Shown piece by piece: positions 9,649-20,929 of a stretch of 45,826 bases of DNA. Origin of the DNA: Zygnema cylindricum (Eukaryota > Streptophyta > Zygnematophyceae > Zygnematales > Zygnemataceae); NCBI GenBank assembly GCA_037447655.1, contig JBBHKE010001744.1:1-45826 (forward strand), in the 5' to 3' direction. The notes under the pieces are model-generated. The model made no database searches, was not told the DNA's origin, and saw only the letters and a list, made by a program, of their open reading frames with translations. The translations under genes were made by a program, and so were the position numbers. Position 1 is the first letter of the stretch. Every line of letters begins with the position of its first letter.

Positions 9649-12600
9649 CTAATCTTTTGTTCTAAAAACTGTGATTCTTTCTAGTAATAGTACAACATCT
9701 GCCATTGAAGGTCTCGATTCTGGATTTTTCGAAGTACACATCAGCCCTAATTTCAATGTCCCTAAAATTTCGCCCGCCTCTTCTAAACTGACGTTCAGCT
9801 TTGGATCAACAGTTTCCAAAGCTTTCCCATTTATCCACATATGACTCACCCATGAAGATAAAGGCAGATTGTCTAAAGTTTTATCCGCAGGATGCTTTCC
9901 CGTGACAACCTCCAAAATAATAACTCCAAAAGCAAATACATCAGTCTTTAATGACAACCTTTTCGTATACAAATACTCCATGGGAATATAACCGACTGTG
10001 CCTGAAACAGACGACATCTGCCCATCATTATCGTGCTGAATTTCCCTCGCAAAACCAAAATCAGCAATGTGAGGTTCTAAATGATCGTCCAAGAGGATGT
10101 TTTCAGGTTTCAAATCGTGATGGATAACAGCTGGATCATTGTCATGGTGAAGGTATTTGAGACCTTTTGAAGCTCCCAACAGAATTTTGTGTCTAACATT
10201 CCAATTCTCAGACGGTGCCGAATTACTGTCGTAAATGAAACTCGCAAGATCTCCTCCTTGGAGAAACTCGTAGATAAGCAAGGCTTCCGAATCGCTGATG
10301 TAGCTTCCGACAAGCTTCACAATGTTGCGATGTTTCCGTTTTCCCAATGTCTTTATCTCGGCACGGAGCTCTTGGTATCTCTGAATGCTTCCTTTTGTTA
10401 AGCGTTTTATAGCCAATATTGTCAAACCATCAGCTAGAACAGCTCTGGACAAAAAAACAGAATTAAACCCAACACCACAAAGAAACTCAGGCTATTTTTC
10501 CATCGTGTGTTTTTAACAAATAATATTATCTTTACGAAAGAAACTATGGGCTACTCATGGCAATTCAACATTTGTTAAAAAGATAATAGACGAAAAAACA
10601 ACTCATTTGCACAAACACTCTCAGGTAAGGTACGAGAGGTTTTTCCTAGTCCTATCATCAATAATCTCACACTTTTTACAGATTTATTAATGGGAAATGA
10701 GATTTTTTCTGTAAACAAATAGCTTGTAGGACATAAAGGAACACACTTGTATACCGATCCAAAGCCTCCAATTCCTAGAAGGTTCGACTCTCCCCAATTT
10801 TCGGTGGCTTTCAAAATGTCTCCATAAGTCAGCGAAAATGGTAATCTGTGGTAAAGATCCAGCCTTCCACTGTTGGGTCCCATTCTACGGTACAGGAAAA
10901 TTACATGAACCCCCACAAGTATACAAACGATAAACACGAATATACTTCCAAGAAGAATCCCTACGGTTAACCCTAGAAGCAACTTAGCTGGACATGGAGA
11001 AAGAGGTGTTCCACAAAGGTTGCGATTGTTTGCAAAAGAGGAGGCGTTAAACAGGCCCAAATTTCCTCTAGGGATCGGACCAGATAGAAAATTGCTTGAG
11101 AAATTTAGTAGCTTTAGTTTAGTTAGACCACCAAGTTCACTTGGAATAGAACCTGTTAATTTATTTTTGGCCAGGTTCAATACAATAAGTACAGAAAGGT
11201 TGGCAAAGCTGGCAGGGATTTCCCCAGAGAGCTTGTTATTGCTAAAATCAAGTACATTCAAGCTTGTAAGGTTTCCAATATCTGAAGGAATGGTGCTCGA
11301 GAGCCTATTATTGTCCAGTGCCAAGAAGCTGAGGACTAGTAATTTTCCAAGTTGTGGCGGGATGTCACCTGTCAGGTTGTTATTAGCAAGAGAAAGAAAC
11401 TGGAGCTTAGAAAGGTTGCCTATCTGTGGAGGAATTTTGCCTGCAAAGTTGTTTTGATTGAGCAGTAACTGAACCATTTGGTTCAACGCATCCAATGTGC
11501 CTGGAAGTGAGCCATCAATACAGTTGTCGGATAGATACAAAAGTCGAAGTGAAGAATTCTTAGCAGCCTCGGTGGGAATCAAGAGCGGCCCCGTGAGACG
11601 GTTGGAGCGAAGGTCTAAAATTTCTAATGAGTTTAACAAGAAAATCTCCGAAGGTATAGCATCAGAGAGCTTGTTGTCCGAGATATACAGATTTTTGAGG
11701 CCAGAATTATTTGACGACAAAGACGGAATTGGTCCCGACAAGTCATTCCCAGAAAGGTTGATTTCCTCAATGGTCGATGCAAATATATTGAAAGGTAGAG
11801 AACCATTGAAATGATTGTTTTGGACATGTAGCTCGAACAATGTTTCACTATCAAAGATGCTTGATGGCAATGGCCCCGAGAATAGGTTGTTGCTTAAGTC
11901 GAGGGAACTAAGTTTGGCATTAAAATCCTTAGGGAGGATTCCAGAGAGTTGGTTATGGGACAGCACAATTTCAGTAAGGGATGGGAGTCCGCTAAAGTAA
12001 ACAGGTGGAATAGGACCAGTCAAGGAGTTATTTGATATACTCAGGTATAGATTCGTCCCCTGTGTGCAACAATTTGCAAGTTCTGAAGGTAATCCACCTG
12101 ACAGTGTGTTGTTGTCTAGTCGTAAGAGAGATAAATTTTGCAAGTATTGGAATGTGGTAGGAATGGGTCCATAGAGGGATGAATTTTCACATGTAAAATC
12201 CTGCAGTTGTTCACATCCCGACAACTTTGGATTGAGATTCGTATTCAAAGGATTAGATCCAAGAGATAAGGCCTGAAGAGTTTTTAAATTCTCAAAAGAG
12301 TCCGGAATGGGTCCAGTCAAATTATTGTTAGATAAATCAAGGACCTGTAATTTCAAGCATTTCCCAAGGATGGAAGGGATGGGTCCTGAGAAAGAGTTCT
12401 GCGAAAGCCAAAGGAACATAAGGGAGGTGAAAACAGACCAGTCCACTTGAGAGGATAAGTTCCCACTCAACTGGTTGCCATACCCTCTGAAAGATGTTAA
12501 GCTGACACAGTTTTGGAAGGTTGAAGGGAGAGGTCCGGAGAGTAAGTTGTTCTCAATACTAATCTCAGTGAGAAGAGTGCAATTGGAAAACAAAGAAGGT

Positions 12601-13469
12601 GGAATTGGTCCTGAAAAATTGTTGTTATCTAAAAAAAGTTTGGAAAGCAAGGTAAGCATCCCCAATTCACCGGGAATTGGCCCTGACAGCTGGTTTCCAC
12701 TTGCAGAAAACATAGAAACTTTGGTAAGATTTCCAGGAGATAGAGATCCAGCCAATCCATTTGAAGACAGATCTAGATAATTTAAATTGGTGAGATTCCA
12801 TATAGAATCTGGGATACTTCCGATGAAAATATTCAAAGATAAGTCTAAATACCTCAATTGAATGAGACTTCCAATAGCTCGAGGGATGGGACCACTGAGA
12901 GAAGTCTGTGAAATTGTGAGAGATTCCAGATTTGTGCAATTGCAAAGAGATTCGGGAATCGAACCCGTAAAGGAGTTTCCAGAAAAATCGAGTATTTTTA
13001 AGGCCTTTAGTTTCCCGATTGACTCAGGAATGGGTCCCTTAAAACTATTTCCGGTCAGCAAAAAAGTTTCTAAGTGATCGAGATTTCCGATTTCTGGCGG
13101 GAGAAGGCCTTCCAGACCGGCTCCGGAAAAATTGAGAGCTGTGATGCGACGATCCGTACAGATGATTCCCGCCCAATCGCAGACCTCCTTTTCAGTGGTC
13201 CACGTGGCAGTGATTAAATGAGGACCAAATTTGATTCTGCTTTTGAAGGAGAGCAGCACTGCGGTGTCAGTTTCCAGACTGGAGGCTCGTGTAAGGCTCG
13301 GGAGGCGGGAGGAGAGGAGGAGGAGGACAGAGAGGAGTGGGAGAGGGAGGTGGCGGAGAGGGAGGTGAGCCAGACTTGAGGCTCCGGTGAGGCTCAGTAA
13401 GAAGGAGAAGAAGAGGATGGAGAGTGAAGCGAGAGGAAGAGGGATGTGAGCCACAGGGGGTATGGGCAT
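9649..13469 (-). CDS. LRR receptor-like kinase A (non-RD), 2 exons
   Basis: Predicted plasma-membrane receptor kinase. Exon 1 is 13469-10747 and exon 2 is 10444-9649; the 302-bp phase-2 intron (GTGTGT...CCAG) splits the glycine-loop region, and splicing restores GIGGFGSVYKAVLADG. From the chosen Met the product is 1172 aa: a hydrophobic N-terminus, an LRR N-cap (LETDTAVLLSFKSR, CDWAGIIC), about 29 LRRs with no island domain, an NNRNLCG..L..CP C-cap, a membrane helix (about 830-860) and a kinase. The kinase shows AIK lysine (about 921), HHD instead of HRD (His 1017, codon 10117-10119), KPENILL, DFG (about 1036) and GYIPMEY. The arginine before the catalytic Asp is missing, so it is a non-RD kinase; that class is often linked to immune signalling, but ligand and role here are unknown. 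The start is uncertain: the frame stays open to a Met at 13682. Paralog of the gene at 40593-44774. Confidence 0.9.
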
Positions 13470-13680
13470 GCTGTGGCAGAGGGAGAGAGAGGAAGAGCGA
13501 GAGGGAGACGGGAATAGAGACAGAAATAAATAAAGGAAGACAGTGGTGATTGTAGAAAGCGATATGGAGATAGGAAAGAGAGAAGACAAGGACAGGTAGA
13601 AGCAGGAGGAAGCTTGAAAATATACAATGATGATGATAATAATAGAATGAGATAGACATTGGAGGCAAAATACAACAAAC
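13267..13680 (-). repeat. Pyrimidine-rich coding-strand tract at the receptor kinase A 5' end
   Basis: On the minus (coding) strand this segment is dominated by C and T. It encodes, or would encode, a Leu/Ser/Pro-rich low-complexity N-terminus with two hydrophobic stretches each followed by a similar tail (SLTGASSL and SLTRASSL). The parallel tract in kinase B shows this is a shared property. It makes the start codon hard to place. Confidence 0.6.
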
Positions 13681-13682
13681 AA

Positions 13683-14621
13683 AACAATTTATAATTGCAA
13701 AACTAAATAGTGTGGACAAATATGAGTAGAAAATGCTGCTGCAAAACTAAGAGAGACAGAAAAATGAATGCAGAAAACAATCTTGTAAAAAATCGCCAGT
13801 CTTAACTTGATTAAAAAACACTAATTACTGAGAAGAGAACGAAGGAGAAAGGAAAAAGTGTGAACAGTAAGAATTAGGGCACAACATTGATGCCTCCATT
13901 GGTCCTTCCCCATATTAGGGTTTCTTCCTGATTAGGAAAGACCATATATTTGAACCTATAGCTCTTTATGGCACAATCGTACGGAAATAACGTACAGGAA
14001 CAATATTTGTTTTGTACTTTTGTACGTTCTTGGAAGCTTTGTCCGGGTCCAGTAGTACCGTACGAAAATCCTCTTTCGTTTTGTATTTCTGTTTCGGCCG
14101 TTTGTAGCTCGCCCAGAGGGTACCGTACAATAAAGCTCTTTATTTTGTAATTTTTCTGACGGTTTGTTCACTTTGTTAAGGTCAATTATAGCCGTAAATT
14201 GCCGTAAATTGGAGTCAAGTCTTCTAGACTGTACGGTAGTCAAAGGCTTTCAGAATCATTAGGGGACCGTTATGTCACAGATGAGGATCGGGAGAGCTCG
14301 ATACGCACCTAATTGCATAACACACAGTCACACAGTGCAGGTTTTGTACTTTCTATTTGCATCAGAGGTCGCAAACCATAGTTCAAAAGTAGGTGAAAGT
14401 AGGCCCATACAATATGCCTATTGTATGCAAAACATACAATATGCCCTTAAGACCCATATTGTATTGGTCGAAAAATGAAAAAAAATAGTTACAGGGTTGA
14501 GTCAAGCAAAAAACGAAAAAAAATGAAATTTTGTACTTTTTCCTTCCAACATTATTGCAATTTGTACTTTTGGTATCGTGGAAGTACGTGACATCATGAT
14601 TAGCGTCGCAAATTACGGTAC
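13683..14621. other. Intergenic region upstream of receptor kinase A
   Basis: Presumed promoter of kinase A followed by repeat-like DNA with several GTACCGTAC / CGTACGA motifs (about 13970-14250). It contains one copy of a 34-bp perfect repeat (14329-14362). No gene was recognised. Confidence 0.4.
14329..14362 (+). repeat. 34-bp perfect direct repeat, copy 1
   Basis: Identical to 19756-19789 over 34 bp (beginning CACACAGTGCAGG), while neighbouring sequence differs. It may be a remnant of a shared element end. Confidence 0.8.
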
Positions 14622-14624
14622 TAA

Positions 14625-15599
14625 GGGCGTGTTCCCATGTGTTCAAGTAATAGTTTTTTTCCGTCGTTTTCACAGAAAATGGGACTTCCAACGATAAAAT
14701 ATTACGCCGTACGAAAAATGGGGCAAAAACACAAGTACATTTTGCGTCATCTTGGAACTTGGAAGGTACGGCAATTTGGCGTTATTGTCATCGCGACCCA
14801 CTTCCAGCTCATCTTCACACTTGTAATGGAATCGAATCGCGATCTGATTTTAACCAGAATAACACCGTATCGACGAATAAAAAGTAGGTATTGCACGCGT
14901 GAAACGTCTTCAAAATTTTTTGAACGAGGGAGAGTACACGCTATTTATTTACATGCTCGTCACGCGCATGTACGTACAAAAATGACAAGCATGTATGGAA
15001 AAACATCGTTGGGGTCTCGGACCTCCACTTTCATTCATGGGTTCTTTGCAAAGATTTACAACGGCCTCGTCTCTCCCCATCTTTTTCATTCGACCGCTCC
15101 TCTTTCTCTCATCTCTAAATGAATTGCAGCAATAATAGTATCAAATGAAAGATATATCATTTCCCTTTCTTTTTTAATATTTTTGATCTCATTTTGATGG
15201 CATATCGAATGATAAATGGTAAGAAAAAGAAATCGGGAAGCCATGGCGGAAAGTTTACGTGTTGATGACGTCATAAGGTAGCATGACTTCGCAAGGCAGC
15301 ATGACTTCGCAATGTCACAAAACCCTAAATATCTACAATGTCACAAAAACCTTGACGTCTACAACCGTCGCCGTTTTTGTAGACGTCACTAATTTTAGGA
15401 AGTTTCGTAGTCGTCTACATTTCGTTTCGTACTATCGTAGGTTGTCGCACATTTTGTAAACGACTACAACTGTCACATGTTTGAAGTAATGAAGGTGCAA
15501 GTAATGATTGACATAATGACACTTTGAAAAGTACACCGTAAAATTTGCGCTAAAATCCAAAGTAACGTTTTAAAGTTTCGGCTACATGGGAACACGCCC
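14625..15599. mobile_element. Harbinger-like non-autonomous element H1 (975 bp)
   Basis: The ends are perfect 16-bp inverted repeats, GGGCGTGTTCCCATGT, directly flanked by TAA on both sides (14622-14624 and 15600-15602). The 3-bp TAA duplication and G-rich terminus fit PIF/Harbinger. The interior carries GACGTCTACAA-type palindromic motifs (about 15354-15390) and a block beginning near 15014 (GGTCTCGGACCTCCAC) shared with H2 and H5. A 161-codon open frame (14637-15122) shows no known domain. Confidence 0.8.
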
Positions 15600-15625
15600 T
15601 AACACTATTCATTTCGCGAATCTTA

Positions 15626-16546
15626 GGGTACGTCCCCATGTAATAGGTACTTTGATTAAGTATTTTGGACTGTAGTAAATATTCTCCGCACTACTTTGAA
15701 GAGCGTCAACTTTTAAATGTGATGGTTGTAGACGTAGGTACAACTTGTGCCGATTGAAGCCGACTACGAAACTTTCAACGATTGGTGACGCCAACGAAAA
15801 GAGCGACAGTGGTAGACGTCTAGATTTTTGTGACATTGCATATGTTTCGGGATTGGTGACATTGTGACGTCATGCTCACTTGTGACAACGTCGATGTCAT
15901 TGGTTCAATAACTTCCCGCCATGGCCGATTTCGTTTTTTCTACTTTTCTCACTCGACTTGCCATAAAAAAAACCTAAAAATTGTCAAAAATAATTTTTTT
16001 AAAAGATTTTTCATTTTATAACAATATTGCCGTGTCTCATTCTAAAAAGTGTGAAATAAAAACGGTAGTGTGAGAGGGAGAGGGGAGAGGCGACGACGAC
16101 GCAAAATTTTGCAAAGGACCCCATAAATGAAAGTGGAGGTCCGAGACCCCTGCAATTTTTTTTTCCGTACATGCGCTTGATGGGCACAGAGAAAAATAGC
16201 GAGGACTCTCCCTCGTCCTAAAAATTTCCCACTCTTGTGGCGCGTGCGTGGGTCGTTTTTCATTCCCTGTTTGGGCGGTACTCGAACTAAAATCACCCCC
16301 TCGAGGTGATTTTGGATGAAGTTTATTTTTGGGCTGGATTCTCTTGTCTGGGGGTCGAAAAGGGGAAAACGGCAAAATGCGTTCACATGACGACAAACAC
16401 GCCGTACATCCAAAGTATCAATTGACGTTCACTCTACTTTGGTAAAAAAAAAAATCTCGTATGGTTAAAGTTTTTGTCAATGTTCTTTGAGTTTTATGGC
16501 AAAAGGACAAAGAAAAGTATAAATGTTAATACATGGGGACGTACCC
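15626..16546. mobile_element. Harbinger-like non-autonomous element H2 (921 bp)
   Basis: Terminal inverted repeats GGGTACGTCCCCATGTA; left flank TTA (15623-15625), right flank TTC, so the duplication is imperfect. The interior shares with H1 the GTAGACGTC motifs, the CATGGC neighbourhood and the GGAGGTCCGAGACCCC block (about 16133-16152). It lies only 27 bp beyond H1, in the opposite internal orientation. Confidence 0.75.
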
Positions 16547-16739
16547 TTCCTAAAAGATAAGGGCCGCAAATCGTAATCTATTGTAAAGTGTTAGTTATGC
16601 ACTTTATACGGTGTTTCCATGAATATGTCGAATTATTATGTCAATATCACGTGACATATCGTAATTATTGGCTAACTCATACATCGTACATGTTTCCACA
16701 AATAAATCATATTATTATGTCAATGTCATACGACATGTA

Positions 16740-17248
16740 CACCGTGAATTGCTATTAGCGTTCATGACTCTTATTGAGGTACCCCGTTTTTTTAGGCAAA
16801 TTCCCAAATATAATTTAATCATTCTAAATGTTTTTGGATGTTATTTGAGGTACCCCACCTAATAGGATTCATAACTGTGACATAGTGCCCTTCTAAATAG
16901 TGTGGTGTAGGGACTGTCAGATCCTTATTATTTTGTATTTTTTCAAGTAAAAAAGTACAAAAATAATAATTACGCTAACGCGCACGCATGTAAATGTGTT
17001 CTGTAAAAAATGATGCGGATGTCACAAAAATGCGACGGCGTACGATTTGATCAATTTCATACATGCACATAGTTTAGTGTGAAGATATTATGCCTCGACA
17101 ATTATTACAAAGCAATTTAAAAATTAGAGTTAATGATAAATTATAATAAATATTTTTTTGGAAAAAACTGAAATTCCCAATTAGCGTAAATAACGCTAAT
17201 TGTTCTATTACGCTATCTATTTCATTACGCTAATAGCGAATCATGGTG
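16740..17248. mobile_element. CACCG-family TIR element E6 (509 bp)
   Basis: The left end CACCGTGAATTGCTATTAGC and right end CTAATAGCGAATCATGGTG are imperfect inverted repeats; TA precedes the left end and TT follows the right. The interior contains the AGTGTGGTGTA module found in several relatives. Its insertion seems to interrupt a locally repeated sequence (ATTATTATGTCAAT at about 16634, 16706 and 17284). Confidence 0.65.
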
Positions 17249-17513
17249 TTGTAATTTTTAGTTCATAAATCAGCGGAAATCAAATTATTACGTCAATTTC
17301 CCACGACAAATCCTAATTATTAGCTTACTCACATGTTTCAAACGATAAATCGATAAATTTAATTGCTATTTAAGTTAGAGAAACTTGACCACAATTCAAA
17401 CAAAACCTAGTCATACACCAAAATGGAGAAAAGCATTCTCCCTTCTCTTAAAACTAGAATTCAAAACGAACTTCAAAAATAAAAAAAATGGTGAAATTGC
17501 TTAGTATTACCTA

Positions 17514-18770
17514 GTGAAAGAAAGCAAGGCCACTTCAAGTTGTTGGAAAAAGTTTGAACATGTATATGAAACTAAAACATCAAACAAATACATAGTAAAT
17601 AGGGGAGGTTTTGTGGCTTGTAATACATGTTTCATAGTTTATCAATACAAGTCAACAAACGGTTCTTCAACAATTAACACTCACACATGTTCAGCTTTGG
17701 CCGACACGGATAGTTCTAGAGGACTTATTCGTAAGTTTATTTCAAAAGTGGAGGCCAAAACGAGTGACTGAAAAAAAATGTGAAAATGGTGGCGTTGATG
17801 TGTTGCGTGGACCTTCGACCATTTTCGACGGTCGACGATTCAGGTGTGATTTATTTTGAATTCCATTTAGGATGGCTTTAATGTATATGTCATTATAACT
17901 TGTTTTGTTAGTAAATTTATATTATTGAGTTTCATCACTATTTTTTCATCTATAATTTATATTCGTATGCTTATTCTTTTTTTTTTATAATTATTTGGTT
18001 TGTCATGATGTTGTTTTGGTATAAACCTTATTTATTGATCATGGTTAGTAATTGTATGATAATATTTTTTTTTCTTTTTTTTTTGTTCTTAGGTTTTCTA
18101 GCATTTTGCCAAACATTATTTGATGTTGGTGTTTCGTCCAACAAAAGTGTTGACATCGACCAGCTACTCCCGTCCGTCAATAGCGTAAAACACTACATTA
18201 CATCTTCTGCCGAAGATATTCGTAATTTGATCATCCCAAAACTTAAAAAAAATATTGATAACAATATTTTTGTCGCATTTACGACCGACCTCTGGACCGA
18301 GACAATAAAAAAACCGTCATTCATGTCAGTAACCGCTCATTTTATTGACAAAGAATTTAAACTTCATGCACGGACGCTTCAAGTCGATCATTTTCCGGAG
18401 GAAAAACATACGGAGAGCGATGACGAAAATGAGGTTCTTATTATCACCGACAAAAAAACGCTCGTTAACGACAAAATGAAACGTTATTTTGATTTAAAAT
18501 TAACCAACGACGAAAGATTAAACTTTAACATACTTGAATGGTGGAAAAAAAAATCAAATTTTCGTGCTAAAAAGATGGAGGATTTCCTATTCTAGCCGGT
18601 GTTGCTATATCTATTTTAGTTATTCCGGCTTTTAACTCCATGTCCGAATGCAATTTTTCGGATGCCGGGAACACGATAACTATGAAGAGGAGCTCACTAG
18701 CGGCCTCAATTGTTAGTGATATTTTGTGTGATGTATCCAACCGAAAATATAAGAGTTACACGCAAAATTA
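17514..18770 (+). pseudogene. hAT-superfamily transposase relic, BED finger to hATC, internally deleted
   Basis: An hAT transposase normally cuts and pastes its own element. The first block (17514-17730) encodes a BED-type zinc finger: CWKKFEHV, CNTC, then INTHTC. A strong donor GTAAGT (17731) and acceptor TTCTTAG (18091-18092) would remove 362 bp and join it in phase 1 to 18093-18595, which carries FTTDLWTE and KPSFMSVTAHFID, the start of the RNase H-like catalytic region. The sequence then jumps after about DHFPEEKHT to a D..LNFNILEWWKKK segment, so most of the catalytic core is deleted. A one-base frame change near 18590 separates this from the dimerisation tail (ILVIPAFNSMSECNFSDAG, ending 18770). 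No ATG opens the first block in frame. It is therefore an inactive deletion derivative. Element ends were not identified. Confidence 0.8.
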
Positions 18771-18899
18771 GGAACAATTCTCTTGAAAGAGGTGATTGTA
18801 GAAGAAAAAAAATATTCGTAAAAGGAGATTGCAAAAAGACAAAATAGTAAAAAGAAGAGGTACACGAGCTGTTTTTTTCCAAAGGGAGATGTACCACTA

Positions 18900-19027
18900 C
18901 ACCACTCGTTGTTATTAGTGCTAATAAGTCGTTACTACTTAGAGCCAAAAATAACAAAATATAGTTAACAACATTATTTAAAGACGTGGACTATAACCTA
19001 CCACGTCTCCTTGCATTAAGTAGTATT
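18900..19027. mobile_element. Truncated MITE with the ACGTGG/CCACGT dyad
   Basis: After TA the sequence CACCACTCGTTGTTATTAG resembles the left end of the 199-bp MITE, and 18984-19006 carries the 23-bp dyad. The right end is missing or replaced by the following element. Confidence 0.45.
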
Positions 19028-19513
19028 CATCGCAAATCGTAATTAGCATTATTAACTCTAATTCCGTCACCACGAATTTTGACCCAAAAACCTTAAAATA
19101 ATAAATAACTCTAAATTTTTATTTACATTATTTAAGGTATTTTTTGAATCAACATTGACAACTATAGTATAGTGTCGTTTTAAATAGTGTGGCTTACGAT
19201 CAGTGTCTGACCGTACAAAATTGTACCGTATTAACGAAAAAAGTAAAAAAAAATGATTTAATACATGTCGTTATGATGTAACTGTGTTTCCACAAACCGC
19301 GTAGTGCAAACGTCATAATGACGTGAAATTGTATGTTTGTCAAATTTTCTATGCGTGTACCTAAAGGTATTAAAAGCGGATAATTTTTACGGACAAAAAC
19401 CCAAATTAGAGTTATTGATAAACTAGAGTAAAACATTTATTTGAAAAAGCGAAAAATCTAAATTAGAATGGGTAACATTAATAATTTATTTACGATAGTG
19501 ACGGTTCGCGGTG
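19028..19513. mobile_element. Degenerate CACCG-family element E7
   Basis: It opens with CATCGCAAATCGTAATTAGC and ends with GACGGTTCGCGGTG followed by TA. The interior has the AGTGTGGCTTACGATCAGTG module and TCTGACCGTACAAAATTGTACC, shared with E4. The boundaries are approximate. Confidence 0.5.
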
Positions 19514-20040
19514 TAATAAATGCTTAACGCTAATAACAACGAGCGTTGTAATCTTGTACTTTCTTCGGTTACGGGCAGGTACGGTTAGTCGCGAAAAATC
19601 GAGTTTCGATTAATTTTTATTTTCGTAAACGCCAGTTGGTTAACGGTTAACAATTTTGGAGCGTGACATAACCCAGTCAGGCGTCGGTTACTCAAATTTT
19701 GAAAAAAGAACGGTCGGTTTCGGTTATGTAAAATTCTGACTTTTGCGACCAGTGACACACAGTGCAGGTTTTGTACTTTCTATTTGCATTAATGAAAGCC
19801 GATTTTGTGGGAATGTCGATCTTACAACATTGAGCCGTGTCTTTTTATTAGCGTTGATTTCTCTGTGCACACATGTCATATTAACATTTCGTTGCGATGA
19901 GAAGGTAAGATGTTTACCTTCAGATTGGCGTATCCAAAGTTATGAACAAAAATCGGGCATATGTGCACGGAAGAAAACTGCTTTAAGTGGCGGAAAAACA
20001 TTAATGCTAACAAATTAACAACGATAAAAGGTGTACTGTA
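19514..20040. other. Repeat-derived spacer with 34-bp repeat copy 2
   Basis: Holds the second copy of the 34-bp perfect repeat (19756-19789) and ends with ACGATAAAAGGTGTA, the right terminus of another CACCG-family element whose left end was not found. A 91-codon frame at 19743-20018 has no recognisable domain. Confidence 0.4.
19756..19789 (+). repeat. 34-bp perfect direct repeat, copy 2
   Basis: Perfect match to 14329-14362. Confidence 0.8.
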
Positions 20041-20701
20041 CACTGCGAATCGTAATTAGAGTAAAGAAAATAAGTAAATTAAAAAAAAATAGAGTAAAAA
20101 AACAAAAAAAACAATTATAGTTATGAACGCTACTTAAACAATTTTTTGTAAGTTGTAATTTGTGTGATATAACTTTTTCACAGAGGAAGTTTACTCTAAT
20201 TTATTTAAGTACTCTATATTGGGTTATTTAAGTACTCTATATTGGGTTATGTCGACATAATTATCCGCGCTGTAATTATGAACACTAAATTACGTAGACG
20301 TACAAAATCTGTCAGTCCGTATTGTTTGACGTCATTATGACGTTAGTACTATTTGTCGCGTTGAATGTCAGTTAATGTTCACACTGACGACGGTGTTATG
20401 CGAACGACTTTTTTTCGATGTGATTTATTTTTTTGTTTAGTGCGATTTCACGTGCGAGCGTGATTATATTAAATCATTATTTGTACCTTTTTACTTATAA
20501 AAGTACAATTTTGCACGGTCGGACGTCGTCCGTACTCCACACTATTTAAAGAGAACATATAGTATATTTTTTTACGCTAATTAAACCTTACCTTAAATAG
20601 TATAGTGAAAAATTTAGAATCATTTACTCTATTTAAGGTGATAGAGTCGAAATGTAGGGCGACCGAATTAGCGCTATTTACTCTAATTACGATTCCCGGT
20701 G
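20041..20701. mobile_element. CACCG-family element E1 (661 bp)
   Basis: Inverted ends CACTGCGAATCGTAATTAGA and TCTAATTACGATTCCCGGTG; TA precedes the left end. A close sister copy in the same orientation is at 38379-38995, including the CGTCATTATGACG palindrome and the TACTTATAAAAGTACAATTTTGC stretch region. No coding capacity was seen. Confidence 0.75.
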
Positions 20702-20713
20702 GATTGTACACCA

Positions 20714-20927
20714 CACCGTGAATCGTTATTAGTGTCAAAGTCACTAATTGGGGTTCTTATTTTTTTTTTTTTTTTGCAATTAGTATACATGATTATCGAA
20801 AATAAATTAGCAACGCTATTAAAGAACGTGGACCATAATCTGCCACGTCTCTCGCACTAAATTAGAATCAATAACACTATTTTTTTTTACGCTATTTAAA
20901 CTATGACACTAATAACGATTCGCGGTG
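20714..20927. mobile_element. CACCG-family MITE E2 (214 bp)
   Basis: Ends CACCGTGAATCGTTATTAG and CTAATAACGATTCGCGGTG. The 23-bp ACGTGG/CCACGT dyad lies at 20826-20848. It is joined to E3 by a single TA. Confidence 0.7.
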
Positions 20928-20929
20928 TA

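Noticed and set aside
11020-12000. Several plus-strand frames opposite receptor kinase A (and minus-strand frames opposite B)
   Set aside because: They are antisense shadows of LRR codons, with repeated Gly-Pro and Leu patterns reflecting the repeat on the true strand.
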